Assembly: GCF_036014015.1 (NCBI RefSeq)
Contig: NZ_CP107905.1
Location: forward strand, 7,564,001 to 7,628,000
Reading direction: 5' to 3'
DNA: 64,000 nucleotides
DNA from: Streptomyces sp. NBC_00457
GTDB taxonomy: Bacteria > Actinomycetota > Actinomycetes > Streptomycetales > Streptomycetaceae
Positions 26,662-34,460 of this stretch are shown here, in pieces (within the stretch, counting starts at the first letter, position 1; every line of letters starts with the position of its first letter). The translations under genes were made by a program, and so were the position numbers. The notes beneath the pieces are model-generated. The model had not been told where the DNA came from, did no database searches, and worked only from the letters and a program-made list of their open reading frames with translations.

Positions 26662-27848
26662 GGACGTTCCTTCGGGGTGGGGACCAGGAAAGCGGGGAGC
26701 AGGGCGAGGAGTACGGCCCCCGCTGGCCAGAGGGGGAGGGTGGGGGCGACCAGGGGGACGAGGCCGGGGTGGAGTGCGGCCGGGTCGTTGGACGCGGCGA
26801 CGGTGAGGGCCGCGGCCACGGCCGCGCCGGACGCGGTGACCAGCCAGGCGTGCGCGCCCCATGGATCCGGGCGGTAGCGGGTGCGCGGGGAGCGGCGGCC
26901 GCCGAGGTGGAGTCCGGCGAGGGCCGCGGCGACTCCGGCGAGCAGCACCGGGAGTCCGTACGTGCCGCCTTCGGCGGTGAGTAGTCCGTACGTTCCCGCG
27001 CAGACGCCGAGCAGGCCGCCGAGGGTGAGGGCGGTGGTCGTACGGCGGACGGCGGGCGGGACGTCGGCGGTACGGCCGTAGCCGCGGGCGTCCATCGCGG
27101 CGGCGAGGGCGACGGAGCGTTCCAACGCGCCCTCCAGGACCGGGAGTCCGACGGTGGCGAGGCCCCGTATGCCCTTGTCGGGGCGGCCACGCAGGCGGCG
27201 GGCGGCTCGGCGGCGCTGGACGTCGGCGATGAGGTTCGGCGCGAAGGTGAGGGCTACGACCACTGCGACGCCCATCTCGTACAGCGCGCCGGGGAGGGAC
27301 TTGAGGAGGCGGGACGGGTTGGCGAGGGCGTTCGCCGCGCCTACGCAGATGAGGAGGGTGGCGAGGCGTAGGCCGTCGTAGAGGGCGGCGAGCAGGGATT
27401 CGGCGGTGACCCGGCCGCCCAGGCGGATGCCCTGTGCCCAGTCCGGGAGGGGGACTTCGGGGAGGGTGACGAGGGTGTGCGTGCCGGGGATGGGGGAGCC
27501 GAGGACGATCGCGAAGAGGAGGCGGATGGCTATGACGGCGAGGGCGAGTTTGACGAACGCGGTGTAGGAGCGGGCGGTGGGGGTGTTGGCGCGGCAGGTG
27601 GCTACGACGTAGGCGGATGCGGCGATGAGGAGGGTGAGGAGGAGGGGGTTGGTGGTGCGGGTGGCGGCGGTGCCGAGGGAGAGGGACCAGAGCCACCAGG
27701 CGCCGGGGTGGAGCTGGGGGCGGGGGCGGGGGCGGTGCTGGGCGGGGGTGGGTTCGCTTACCGGCGCTGGCCGGGTGCCGCCTGCGCCCACCCGTGCCGC
27801 CCCAGCGGCACGACTGCCCGCAGGCTCTGCAGACTGGTGACTAGCCAT
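26658..27848 (-). CDS. ECF transporter transmembrane (T) component, CbiQ/EcfT-like
   Basis: A 396-residue membrane protein. The core (about 55-320) has the EcfT helices NPLLLTLLIAASAYVV and IRLLFAIVLG, and the coupling-helix motifs RRRAARRLRGR and ERSVALAAAMDARGYGR (Ala-Arg-Gly type) that contact the ATPases. Additional helices lie at the C terminus. The first 46 residues (MASHQSAEPAGSRAAG...) do not belong to the family: they are translated from the dispersed repeat also seen at 966-1056. ATG 27848 overlaps the upstream stop by 8 bp. Confidence 0.88.
   Translation of the reverse strand: MASHQSAEPAGSRAAGAARVGAGGTRPAPVSEPTPAQHRPRPRPQLHPGAWWLWSLSLGTAATRTTNPLLLTLLIAASAYVVATCRANTPTARSYTAFVKLALAVIAIRLLFAIVLGSPIPGTHTLVTLPEVPLPDWAQGIRLGGRVTAESLLAALYDGLRLATLLICVGAANALANPSRLLKSLPGALYEMGVAVVVALTFAPNLIADVQRRRAARRLRGRPDKGIRGLATVGLPVLEGALERSVALAAAMDARGYGRTADVPPAVRRTTTALTLGGLLGVCAGTYGLLTAEGGTYGLPVLLAGVAAALAGLHLGGRRSPRTRYRPDPWGAHAWLVTASGAAVAAALTVAASNDPAALHPGLVPLVAPTLPLWPAGAVLLALLPAFLVPTPKERP
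27735..27824. repeat. Second copy of the 966-1056 repeat, in the EcfT N-terminal codons
   Basis: About 90 bp nearly identical to 966-1056, including GTGCCGCCTGCGCCCACC and GGCACGACTGCCCGCAG. It lies in the extreme 5' end of the EcfT gene (minus strand). Confidence 0.85.
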
Positions 27849-28497
27849 TCCTGCGCCGCCTTGCTTGCCACACCGCCGCCGCGCCCAGCAGAGCCACCAC
27901 CCCCGCGCCCGCGAGCAGGCCCACCGACGGGCCGCCGTCGTTCTCCTTGCCCTCTGTCTCTGTCGGCTTCGAGGCGTTGTCGTTGCTGTCGTTCTCCTTC
28001 GTCACCGGCTCCCCGCACCCCGTCTTCGGGTAGCCCGCGATGGCGCAGAGGAGGGCGTTGGTGTTGTAGCGGAGGGGTTTGGCGACCGTGGCGAGGGCCT
28101 CGGCGGAGGTTGCGTCCGGGGAGACCGACGCGCAAGCCGTACGGGGCCGCGGTGGGGTTTGTCCCTCGGGTGCGTCCGTCGTCGTGCCGAAGTCGAGGAC
28201 CAGGGCGATCCGCTTCTTGCCGTCCTTCGGTGGGGTGTTGGCGCAGATCGAGGCGAAGTCGGCCGTGCTACGGGGCTTGGTCGCGTCTGCCGAGTCCTCG
28301 CTGACCGCGAAGCGGAAGCCCTGGACGTCGCCGTCGGAGGGGACTGCGGTGGACGGGCCCTGCGTGGCGTATGTCCACGTGTTTGCGTCCCGGTCCCAGA
28401 ACGACCAGTAGCGGTAGCCGACGGCTTGCGCCTGCCCGGTGCCGAGCGCCAGGACGAGCGACGTCAGCAGCAGGGCCGCGGCACGGCGGAGCCTCAC
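27841..28497 (-). CDS. Surface-anchored protein of the riboswitch operon
   Basis: A 218-residue exported protein: signal peptide (about 1-27, ending GQAQA), an extracellular body starting VGYRYWSFWDRDANTWTYATQGP, a Lys/Glu/Asn-rich spacer (TKENDSNDNASKPTETEGKEN), then a membrane helix (GLLAGAGVVALLGAAAVWQA) and a basic RRRRNG tail. It resembles a conserved Streptomyces family found beside cobalamin-controlled ECF genes (I recall it as the SCO2322 family, not checked). GTG 28497 overlaps the upstream stop by four bases (GTGA). It may be the small partner domain of the neighbouring intrinsic-factor-like protein. Confidence 0.8.
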   Translation of the reverse strand: MRLRRAAALLLTSLVLALGTGQAQAVGYRYWSFWDRDANTWTYATQGPSTAVPSDGDVQGFRFAVSEDSADATKPRSTADFASICANTPPKDGKKRIALVLDFGTTTDAPEGQTPPRPRTACASVSPDATSAEALATVAKPLRYNTNALLCAIAGYPKTGCGEPVTKENDSNDNASKPTETEGKENDGGPSVGLLAGAGVVALLGAAAVWQARRRRNG

Positions 28498-29705
28498 GGC
28501 TGCTGCCTCTTCTTGCGGCCGCTGAGCAGGAAGCCGATGCCGATACCGGCGACGAGGCCGACGCCGACGATCCACCAGACGTTGGTGGAGGAGTCGTCGT
28601 CGCTCTTCTCGGCGGGCGCGGCGGCCTGCTTGGTGGTCTGCGGGGCGGGGCCCGTCGCGTTGAGCTGCTTGACCAGGTCCGTGCCGCCGAAGTCGCGGGG
28701 GTCGGCGCCGGTGGCGTGGGCGGCGAGGATCAGCTGGGCGTAGGCGGCGGGGCCGTTCTGCTCGGCCCAGGTCGCGGAGTTCTGCTCGAGCCAGGTCAGC
28801 GGCTTCTGTGCGGTCTTCGGTCCGCCCGTCACGGCTAGGGCGACGACCGCGTCCGCGGTGTTGCCGTAGTCGGGCTGGTCCTTGGCTCCGGCGAGCGCGG
28901 ACTTCAGGTGGCCGTCCCTGGCTACGGTCTCGGCCAGGTAGGACGCGCCGTTGGCGGCGGCCCGGTCCGGGGTGGGCCGGGTGGCGTCGGCGCAGGCGAG
29001 GTCCGTGTCGGCGGCGGTCTTCGCCGACTCCATGCTCATGCCCTTCATGGCGAGCACGGCCGCGGCCGTCGCGTCCGCGTTGGCAGTCAGCTTGCCCTTC
29101 TTGTCCGGCTGGTAGGCGAAGGCGCCGCCGTCGGTGCAGGGCAGGGCCAGTTCGCGGAGGGCGTCGTAGGGGGACTTGCCGTCGGTCGCCGCGGTCTCGG
29201 GGTCCTGGCCGATGGCGCTGAGGGCGCCGATGACGACGGAGGTCGAGTTGGCGTCGCTGGGTCCGCCGGGGGCGTAGCCCCAGCCGCCGTCCTTGTTCTG
29301 CACGGACTTCAGCCACTGTGCCGCCTTCATGGCGACGTCCATGTGGTCGCCGTCGCCGGCCAGGGACAGGGCCTGGGCCGCGGCGGCCGTGCTGTTGGTG
29401 TCGACCATGACCTTGGCGTCGCAGGCCTTGGCGGGTTCGGCGCGGAAGGCCGCGAACGCCCCGTTCGCACACTGTTGCTTGAGCAGCCAGTCGATGGCCT
29501 TGGCCGCGGGCTTCACGTCCGACTTGATCTGCGCGATCAGGGCCAGCGACTGGCGCCAGACACCGTCGTACGTCGGGTCGGTGCTGCCGTACAGCCCGTC
29601 CGGTACCGCCGCCGACGGGGAGGGGGACGGGGCGGCGACGGCGGGCGTGGCCGCGCCGATCGCGACGAGGGCGGCCAGGACCGCGGCGCTGCGGCGGACG
29701 TTCAT
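28494..29705 (-). CDS. Surface-anchored alpha/alpha-barrel (prenyltransferase-repeat) protein, intrinsic-factor-like
   Basis: A 403-residue exported protein. After a signal peptide (about 1-25, ending PAVAAPS) come about five squalene-cyclase/prenyltransferase-type helical repeats: IDWLLKQQCANGAF, AAQWLKSVQNKDGGWGY, LRELALPCTDGGAFAYQ, ASYLAETVARDGHL, LTWLEQNSATW. A spacer, one membrane helix (VWWIVGVGLVAGIGIGFLL) and a basic RKKRQQP tail follow. Animal intrinsic factor and transcobalamin use the same alpha/alpha barrel to bind cobalamin. Under a cobalamin riboswitch and ahead of an ECF importer, a cobalamin-capture role is a reasonable inference. It lacks the DDTAE-type cyclase motif. Confidence 0.82.
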   Translation of the reverse strand: MNVRRSAAVLAALVAIGAATPAVAAPSPSPSAAVPDGLYGSTDPTYDGVWRQSLALIAQIKSDVKPAAKAIDWLLKQQCANGAFAAFRAEPAKACDAKVMVDTNSTAAAAQALSLAGDGDHMDVAMKAAQWLKSVQNKDGGWGYAPGGPSDANSTSVVIGALSAIGQDPETAATDGKSPYDALRELALPCTDGGAFAYQPDKKGKLTANADATAAAVLAMKGMSMESAKTAADTDLACADATRPTPDRAAANGASYLAETVARDGHLKSALAGAKDQPDYGNTADAVVALAVTGGPKTAQKPLTWLEQNSATWAEQNGPAAYAQLILAAHATGADPRDFGGTDLVKQLNATGPAPQTTKQAAAPAEKSDDDSSTNVWWIVGVGLVAGIGIGFLLSGRKKRQQP

Positions 29706-29759
29706 GATCGGCGGATGCCTCTCCCTGCGGGGAGCCGGGCAGCACACGGGGACACCCCG

Positions 29760-29955
29760 GGCGGCTCGGCTCCGTATACCTCGACGGTGCCGTGCACCGG
29801 CCGGTTGCCGGTACACCTGAGCCGGTCACGATCCGCACGGGGCAGTCCGGCTCACCGGCCTTCGACGACCGGTTCACGGTTGCGGGTCAGCGCCGGATTC
29901 GCACCGGCTTCCCCCCGTACGGGTGTGATGACGACCTGCCCACTCTACCGGCCTG
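29760..29955 (-). promoter_or_regulatory. Cobalamin (B12) riboswitch
   Basis: Reading leftward, the leader contains the class-I cobalamin core: GGGAAGCCGGTGCGAATCCG (P3/J area and the GGUG box), GCTGACCCGCAACCGTGA, and CCGGTGAGCCGGACTGCCC (the receptor-loop side of the B12 box). It ends about 50-60 bp before the ATG at 29705. A stem GGAGCCG/CGGCTCC just above the ribosome-binding region may form the expression platform. It should switch off the downstream five-gene operon when adenosylcobalamin is plentiful. Confidence 0.93.
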
Positions 29956-29985
29956 TATTCGAACGGCTGAGGGGCGGTTCTGAGC

Positions 29986-30036
29986 CTGCGGGCCGGTGGG
30001 GGCTGGTCGCGCAGTTCCCCGCGCCCCTTCGGGGCG
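29986..30036. repeat. Dispersed repeat, copy C
   Basis: A 43-bp run identical to copy D (46506-46548), starting CTGCGGGCCGGTGGGGG and containing the CTGGTCGCGCAG core. Here it ends in a perfect hairpin GCGCCCC-TTC-GGGGCGC. It lies between the riboswitch promoter region and the phosphotransferase gene. Confidence 0.93.
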
Positions 30037-30058
30037 CACTTCCGCCTAGGCTCGATGC

Positions 30059-30721
30059 ATGCAGCCACCGGGGAGACTGATCGGCTCCGGCCGGGACGCC
30101 GACGTGTACGAGATCGACGCGGCGTGGGTCCTGCGCCGCAGCCGGCAGGGATGGGGGGACCAGGCCGCCGAGGGCGTCGTAATGGAGCATGTGCGCGCGT
30201 ACGGCTACCCGGTCCCGCGCGTGCGGCTGTCCGACTCCTCACGGACCGACCTGGTGATGGAACGCCTGTCGGGTCCGACGATGCTGGAGGCGTTCGTCGC
30301 CGGTTCGCTGGGTCCGCAGGAAGGCGGTGCCATCCTCGCCCGCCTCCTCCGCGACCTGCACGCCATCCCCGCCCGCCGCTCCGGCACGGCCCGCATCCTT
30401 CACCTGGACCTGCACCCCGAGAACGTCATCCTCACCGCCGACGGCCCCCGAGTGATCGACTGGACCAACACGGAGGAGGGCGAACCGGCCCTGGACTGGG
30501 CCATCTCGTCAATGATCCTCGCCCAGGTGGCCGTCACCGACACCCCCCTCACCGCCCCCGCCACCACCCTCCTCACAAACCTCCTCACCGACCCCTCCCA
30601 CGTCACCGAGAACGCGTTGACAGAGGCCCGACGACGGCGCGCGGCCAACCCGACGATGAGCCGGACAGAGGTCGAACTCCTCGGCGACGCAGAGGACTTG
30701 ATCCGGTCTCTCATGCCCTAG
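30059..30721 (+). CDS. Aminoglycoside phosphotransferase-fold kinase-like protein
   Basis: A 220-residue short APH/choline-kinase-fold protein. The Brenner motif is LHLDLHPENVIL (catalytic Asp in HLDLHPEN, about residue 119) and the metal-binding Asp is in VIDWTN (about 138). The N-lobe is short, with SGRDADVYEID as the Gly-rich loop and WVLRRSRQ supplying the strand where a Lys would be expected. The substrate is unknown; resistance should not be assumed. ATG 30059 follows repeat copy C by about 20 bp, so it is probably leaderless or starts close by. It overlaps the convergent NTF2-like gene by 11 bp. Confidence 0.82.
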   Translation: MQPPGRLIGSGRDADVYEIDAAWVLRRSRQGWGDQAAEGVVMEHVRAYGYPVPRVRLSDSSRTDLVMERLSGPTMLEAFVAGSLGPQEGGAILARLLRDLHAIPARRSGTARILHLDLHPENVILTADGPRVIDWTNTEEGEPALDWAISSMILAQVAVTDTPLTAPATTLLTNLLTDPSHVTENALTEARRRRAANPTMSRTEVELLGDAEDLIRSLMP

Positions 30722-31154
30722 GCGTCGGCCCGACGAAGGCGAGGAAGAGGGTCCGGGACGTCAGCAGCCAGGTGCCTTCGGCGGACCTGCGGAAGGCGTC
30801 TTCGTAGTGGCCGACCTGGACCGGGGGACCCGCCGGTGCCATGCCGCCCTTGTGGCCGTCGATGCGGTGGGTGGTGAAGTACGAGGTCGCGGTCGCCGTG
30901 TCCGGGGACGTCACCGTCACCAGGACGTTGGTCATCAGGCGCCGGGACAGCCGGTCGGCGGGGCGGGAGCCGAAGTACTCCCGCAACGCGTCCCGCCCCT
31001 CGATCACCCGCTCGCCCTCCGGCCACTCCCACCTGCCGTCCTCGGTGAACAGGTCGGCGACGGACGACGGTTCACCGAGGTCGAGGCGGTGGACGAAGTC
31101 GATGATCAGGCGTTCACAGGCGCGCTCGGCGGCCAGAAGGTCATCCATGGTCAT
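30711..31154 (-). CDS. NTF2-like (SnoaL-type) protein
   Basis: A 147-residue cone-shaped NTF2/SnoaL-fold protein: LIIDFVHRLDLGEPSSVADLFTEDGRWEW, then ERVIEGRDALREYF and YFTTHRIDGHK...GHYEDAFRR. Members are isomerases, dehydratases or lyases on polyketides and steroids. It follows the MBL gene by 26 bp on the same strand, so it belongs to the same operon and, by the upstream operator, probably to the sterol regulon. Start ATG 31154 (or 31148); no clear ribosome site. Confidence 0.82.
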   Translation of the reverse strand: MTMDDLLAAERACERLIIDFVHRLDLGEPSSVADLFTEDGRWEWPEGERVIEGRDALREYFGSRPADRLSRRLMTNVLVTVTSPDTATATSYFTTHRIDGHKGGMAPAGPPVQVGHYEDAFRRSAEGTWLLTSRTLFLAFVGPTPRA

Positions 31155-31180
31155 CGACTAAATCTACGCACGCCGGCAGA

Positions 31181-32221
31181 TCACACGGCCACATACGCCA
31201 CCGGATCCGTCCCCGTCACCGCCTCCGCCCGCCCCAGCTTCACCAGGCGGCGCAGATGGGCCTCGGCCTCCGACACGGCGATGTTCCTTGAGCCGTACGG
31301 GATTTGGTCCCAGGGGCGGTTCCACTCCATGCGTACGGCGAGTTGCCAGGGGGTGAGGGGTTCGGCGAGGAGGGTGAGGAGGCTGGTGAGGCGGTCCTCG
31401 TGGTGGGTGAGCAACTCCCGTACGCGGGCGGGTGCGTCGGTGAAGGTGTGCTGGTGGGCGGGGAGGACCTCGGCGGGGGCCAGGCGGCCTACGCGTTCGA
31501 GGGAGTCGAGGTAGTCACCGAGGGGGTCGGTGACGGTGGCGTCCTCGGGATCCTCGTACAGGCCGATGTGCGGGGTGATCTCGGGGAGCAGATGGTCGCC
31601 TGAGAACAGGCGTCCGTGGCCGGGGAGTTGGGAGGGGTGTTCCTCTTCCAGGTGCAGGCAGACATGGCCCGGTGTGTGGCCCGGCGTCCAGATCGCGCGC
31701 AGGCGGCGGCCGGGGAGGTCGAGGAGTTCGCCGGGGACGATCTCGCGGTCGGGCAGGGCGGGGGAGAGGCCGGGGACGCCGGAGCGGAGGCGGGGGGAGC
31801 GCAGGGGCGCGATGTGTTCCTCGGGGGCGCCGACCGCGGTGAGTTTGCCGGTCATGTACGAGGCCCAGCGCCCGGGGCCGGTCGAGCGGGCCCGTCGTAC
31901 GAGTGCCGTGTCCGCCTCGTGCATCGCGATCCACGCACCGGACGCCTCGAGGACCTTGGCGGACAGGCCGTGGTGGTCGGGATGGTGATGCGTGATGACC
32001 ACGCCGTGAATGCCGGCGGGTGACGTCCCGCAGGCCGCGAGCCCGTCGGCGAGGGTGTCCCAGGACGTCGGGTCGTCCCAGCCGGTGTCGATCAGGACCG
32101 GTCCGCGGTCGGTGTCGACGACGTACACGAGCGTGTGCCCGAGGGGATTGTCGGGGATGGGGACCTGGATCGACCGCACGCCACCGCCGTGATCGGACAC
32201 CTGCGCCATGAGCTCCCCCAT
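31181..32221 (-). CDS. Metallo-beta-lactamase-fold hydrolase
   Basis: A 346-residue MBL-fold metalloenzyme. The zinc motif is VITHHHPDHHGL (HxHxDH type, about residues 76-87), with further ligands in TPGHTPGHVCLH and GDHLLPEITPH. A C-terminal helical winged-helix-like region (SEAEAHLRRLVKLGRAE) is as in LACTB2-like hydrolases. It may hydrolyse a thioester or lactone. ATG 32221 has GGAG six bases upstream. A KstR-like site lies 24 bp above the start; the divergent ALDH operon shares this region. Confidence 0.88.
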   Translation of the reverse strand: MGELMAQVSDHGGGVRSIQVPIPDNPLGHTLVYVVDTDRGPVLIDTGWDDPTSWDTLADGLAACGTSPAGIHGVVITHHHPDHHGLSAKVLEASGAWIAMHEADTALVRRARSTGPGRWASYMTGKLTAVGAPEEHIAPLRSPRLRSGVPGLSPALPDREIVPGELLDLPGRRLRAIWTPGHTPGHVCLHLEEEHPSQLPGHGRLFSGDHLLPEITPHIGLYEDPEDATVTDPLGDYLDSLERVGRLAPAEVLPAHQHTFTDAPARVRELLTHHEDRLTSLLTLLAEPLTPWQLAVRMEWNRPWDQIPYGSRNIAVSEAEAHLRRLVKLGRAEAVTGTDPVAYVAV

Positions 32222-32244
32222 CGCCGTCTCCGGGCCACTATAAC

Positions 32245-32258
32245 TAGAACGAGTTCCG
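32245..32258. promoter_or_regulatory. KstR-type operator between MBL and ALDH operons
   Basis: TAGAACGAGTTCCG fits TnnAACnnGTTnnA at every position except the last. It lies 24-37 bp above the MBL start and about 130 bp above ALDH. Confidence 0.6.
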
Positions 32259-32335
32259 AAGGTAGCCCGAGTCATCCGTCCCGGTGGTGTGAGATCCGTG
32301 GACTCCTCGGAATGGAACTGGTATCAGTTTCGTAT

Positions 32336-32350
32336 CTGATGAACCGTCAG
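32336..32350. promoter_or_regulatory. Second inverted-repeat operator before the ALDH gene
   Basis: CTGATGAACCGTCAG, differing at one spacer base from the CYP site at 20718, ends 40 bp before the ALDH start. Confidence 0.6.
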
Positions 32351-32390
32351 AAGCGTTAGCGTCAGAGTCAGCTCGCGGGAGGCGTCGGCC

Positions 32391-33848
32391 ATGACCGAGC
32401 TCGTGGAACACGGACAGCTGTTCATCGGCGGGGAGTTGACCGACCCCCTCGGCAAGGACGTCATCGAGGTGATCTCGCCGCATACGGAAGAGGTCATCGG
32501 ACGCGTCCCGCACGCGTCGCAGGCGGACGTGGACCGGGCCGTCGCCGTCGCGCGCACCGCGTTCGACGAGGGGCCCTGGCCGCGGATGTCGCTGGACGAG
32601 CGGATCGCGGTGGTCACCCGGATCAAGGACGCGATCGCCGTACGGCACGAGGAGATCGCCCGCGTGATCTCCTCCGAGAACGGATCGCCGTACTCCTGGA
32701 GCGTCCTCGCCCAGGCGCTCGGCGCGATGATGGTCTGGGACGCGGCGATCACGGTCGCGCGGGACTATGTGTACGAGGAGACGCGCACCGGCGTGCTCGG
32801 CCGCATCCTCGTGCGCCGCGAGCCCGTCGGGGTCGTCGCGGCCGTCGTCCCCTGGAACGTCCCGCAGTTCGTCGCCGCCGCCAAGCTCGCGCCCGCGCTG
32901 CTCACCGGCTGCACGGTCGTGCTCAAGCCGTCGCCCGAGTCGCCGCTGGACGCGTACATCCTCGGCGAGATCGCGAAGGAGGCCGGGCTGCCGGAGGGCG
33001 TGCTGTCGATCCTGCCGGCCGACCGCGAGGTCAGCGAGTACCTGGTCGGGCACCCCGGCGTCGACAAGGTCGCCTTCACCGGCTCGGTCGCCGCGGGCAA
33101 GCGCGTGATGGAGGTGGCCGCCCGCAACCTCACCCGCGTGACGCTGGAGCTGGGCGGCAAGTCGGCGGCGGTCGTGCTGCCGGACGCGGACGTCGAGACG
33201 ACGGTCGCCGGGATCGTCCCCGCCGCCTGGATGAACAACGGGCAGGCGTGTGTAGCCCAGAGTCGCATCCTGCTGCCGCGGTCCCGCTACGACGAGTTCG
33301 CCGAGGCCCTCGCCGCCGCCGCGGGCGCGCTGGTGGTCGGCGACCCGCTGGACACGGCCACCCAGGTCGGCCCGCTGGTGGCGAAGCGCCAGCAGCAGCG
33401 CAACCTCGACTACATCCGCATCGGCCAGGAGGAGGGCGCCAAGATCCTCACCGGCGGCGGACGTCCGGCGGGCCTCGAGCGTGGCTGGTACGTCGAGCCG
33501 ACGCTCTTCGGCGATGTCGACAACTCGATGCGGATAGCAAGGGAGGAGATCTTCGGGCCCGTGATCTGCCTGCTCCCCTACGGCGACGAGGACGAGGCCC
33601 TGAAGATCGCGAACGACTCCGACTACGGGCTGTCCGGCAGCGTCTGGACGGCGGACGTCGAGCACGGCATCGAGGTCGCGCGGCAGGTCCGTACCGGCAC
33701 GTACTCCGTGAACACCTTCAGCCTCGACATGCTGGGCCCCTTCGGCGGCTACAAGAACAGCGGGCTGGGCCGGGAGTTCGGGCCGGAGGGCTACGGCGAG
33801 TACCTCGAACACAAGATGATCCATCTCCCGGCGGGCTGGGAGGCGTAG
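32391..33848 (+). CDS. Aldehyde dehydrogenase (NAD(P)-dependent)
   Basis: A 485-residue ALDH-superfamily enzyme oxidising an aldehyde to an acid. The general base Glu lies in TLELGGKSAAV, the nucleophile Cys in NNGQACVAQSR, the cofactor loop in FTGSVAAGKRVM and PWNVPQF, and the EIFGPV element near the C-terminal third. ATG 32391 has GGGAGG upstream. It is four bases from the ferredoxin gene, a pairing seen around P450 steps. Oxidation of a side-chain aldehyde made by the P450 is plausible. Confidence 0.93.
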   Translation: MTELVEHGQLFIGGELTDPLGKDVIEVISPHTEEVIGRVPHASQADVDRAVAVARTAFDEGPWPRMSLDERIAVVTRIKDAIAVRHEEIARVISSENGSPYSWSVLAQALGAMMVWDAAITVARDYVYEETRTGVLGRILVRREPVGVVAAVVPWNVPQFVAAAKLAPALLTGCTVVLKPSPESPLDAYILGEIAKEAGLPEGVLSILPADREVSEYLVGHPGVDKVAFTGSVAAGKRVMEVAARNLTRVTLELGGKSAAVVLPDADVETTVAGIVPAAWMNNGQACVAQSRILLPRSRYDEFAEALAAAAGALVVGDPLDTATQVGPLVAKRQQQRNLDYIRIGQEEGAKILTGGGRPAGLERGWYVEPTLFGDVDNSMRIAREEIFGPVICLLPYGDEDEALKIANDSDYGLSGSVWTADVEHGIEVARQVRTGTYSVNTFSLDMLGPFGGYKNSGLGREFGPEGYGEYLEHKMIHLPAGWEA

Positions 33849-33852
33849 CGTC

Positions 33853-34086
33853 ATGGGCGACCGCTGGCAGGTCGAGGTCGACCGCTCCATCTGCATCGGC
33901 TCCGCCCAGTGCCTCCACCACGCCCCGGACGGCTTCCGCCTCGACTCCGGACGGCAGTCCCACCCCCTCGAGCCCGAGACGGACGCCAACGAGCAGATCC
34001 TGGCGGCGGCGGAGGGCTGCCCGGTGGAGGCCATCATGATCACCCTGCTGGGGAGCGGCGAGCCGGTGTTCCCGCCGGAGGATTAG
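33853..34086 (+). CDS. 3Fe-4S ferredoxin (P450 electron donor type)
   Basis: A 77-residue ferredoxin. The cluster ligands are CIGSAQC (Cx5C, about residues 13-19) and the later Cys of GCPVEAI, the three-Cys pattern of [3Fe-4S] ferredoxins that feed actinobacterial P450s. Its GGGAGG ribosome site lies in the end of the ALDH gene. There is no P450 next to it; the nearest is the CYP125-like gene at 20749, which carries the same two putative operators. Confidence 0.92.
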   Translation: MGDRWQVEVDRSICIGSAQCLHHAPDGFRLDSGRQSHPLEPETDANEQILAAAEGCPVEAIMITLLGSGEPVFPPED

Positions 34087-34110
34087 CCGGAAAATTTCCA
34101 TTTCAGGGGG

Positions 34111-34138
34111 TTGCATCGCCTCTTGGACGTTTTATCCT
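34111..34138 (+). promoter_or_regulatory. Probable promoter of the ram riboswitch transcript
   Basis: TTGCAT (34111-34116) and TATCCT (34133-34138) with a 16-bp spacer. The expected transcription start near 34145 coincides with the first base of the riboswitch P1 stem. Confidence 0.45.
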
Positions 34139-34147
34139 AGTAATAGG

Positions 34148-34331
34148 CCTACGGGACGAGTGAGGGAGTCCAACCGAAGTAGCCGACTCTGGCGGAAGAC
34201 GGAAGTCTCCGCCGTTGCCGACGTCGACGGTCGGGCTGAGAGGCCGGAAGGTCGTAGTAGTGGGACGATCGGAAGGCGACCCCCAGTCACCTGATCCGGG
34301 TCATACCGGCGAAGGGAACCCGTCTCGTAGG
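34148..34331 (+). promoter_or_regulatory. TPP (thiamine pyrophosphate) riboswitch aptamer
   Basis: The thi-box core is clear: GGGCTGAGAGG near 34233-34243, then ACCTGATCCGGGTCATACC and GGCGAAGGGAA at about 34290-34318. The ends pair: CCTACGGGACG (34148-34158) with CGTCTCGTAGG (34321-34331), 11 pairs including one G-U. The arm between P1 and CTGAGA is longer than usual and contains an extra hairpin (GGCGGA...TCCGCC), so P3 is expanded. It lies upstream of, and in the same direction as, ramC. Confidence 0.88.
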
Positions 34332-34407
34332 TCATTCGCATGCGGTCATTCATGTGTCCGGACCCGTGCGTTTCGCATGTCGGATTCATGACATGTGCGA
34401 CTGTCCG

Positions 34408-34453
34408 CCTCGCCGGGCGGCGTGGAACTCTCGAATCCACGCCGCCCCCGAGG
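34408..34453 (+). promoter_or_regulatory. Ribosome-site hairpin between riboswitch and ramC
   Basis: GGGCGGCGTGGA (34415-34426) pairs perfectly with TCCACGCCGCCC (34436-34447). An outer stem CCTCG/CGAGG pulls the 5' part of the GAGGAGG Shine-Dalgarno (34450-34456) into the structure. It could block translation or end transcription, so it is a candidate expression platform. Confidence 0.65.
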
Positions 34454-34460
34454 AGGGCCG

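Noticed and set aside
27841..29705. Sortase (LPXTG-type) anchoring of the two surface proteins
   Set aside because: Both end in a membrane helix and basic tail, but no LPxTG or LAxTG motif precedes the helix.
30059..30721. Aminoglycoside-resistance gene
   Set aside because: It has the APH fold motif, but the protein is short with a weak N-lobe, and many such proteins act on other small molecules.
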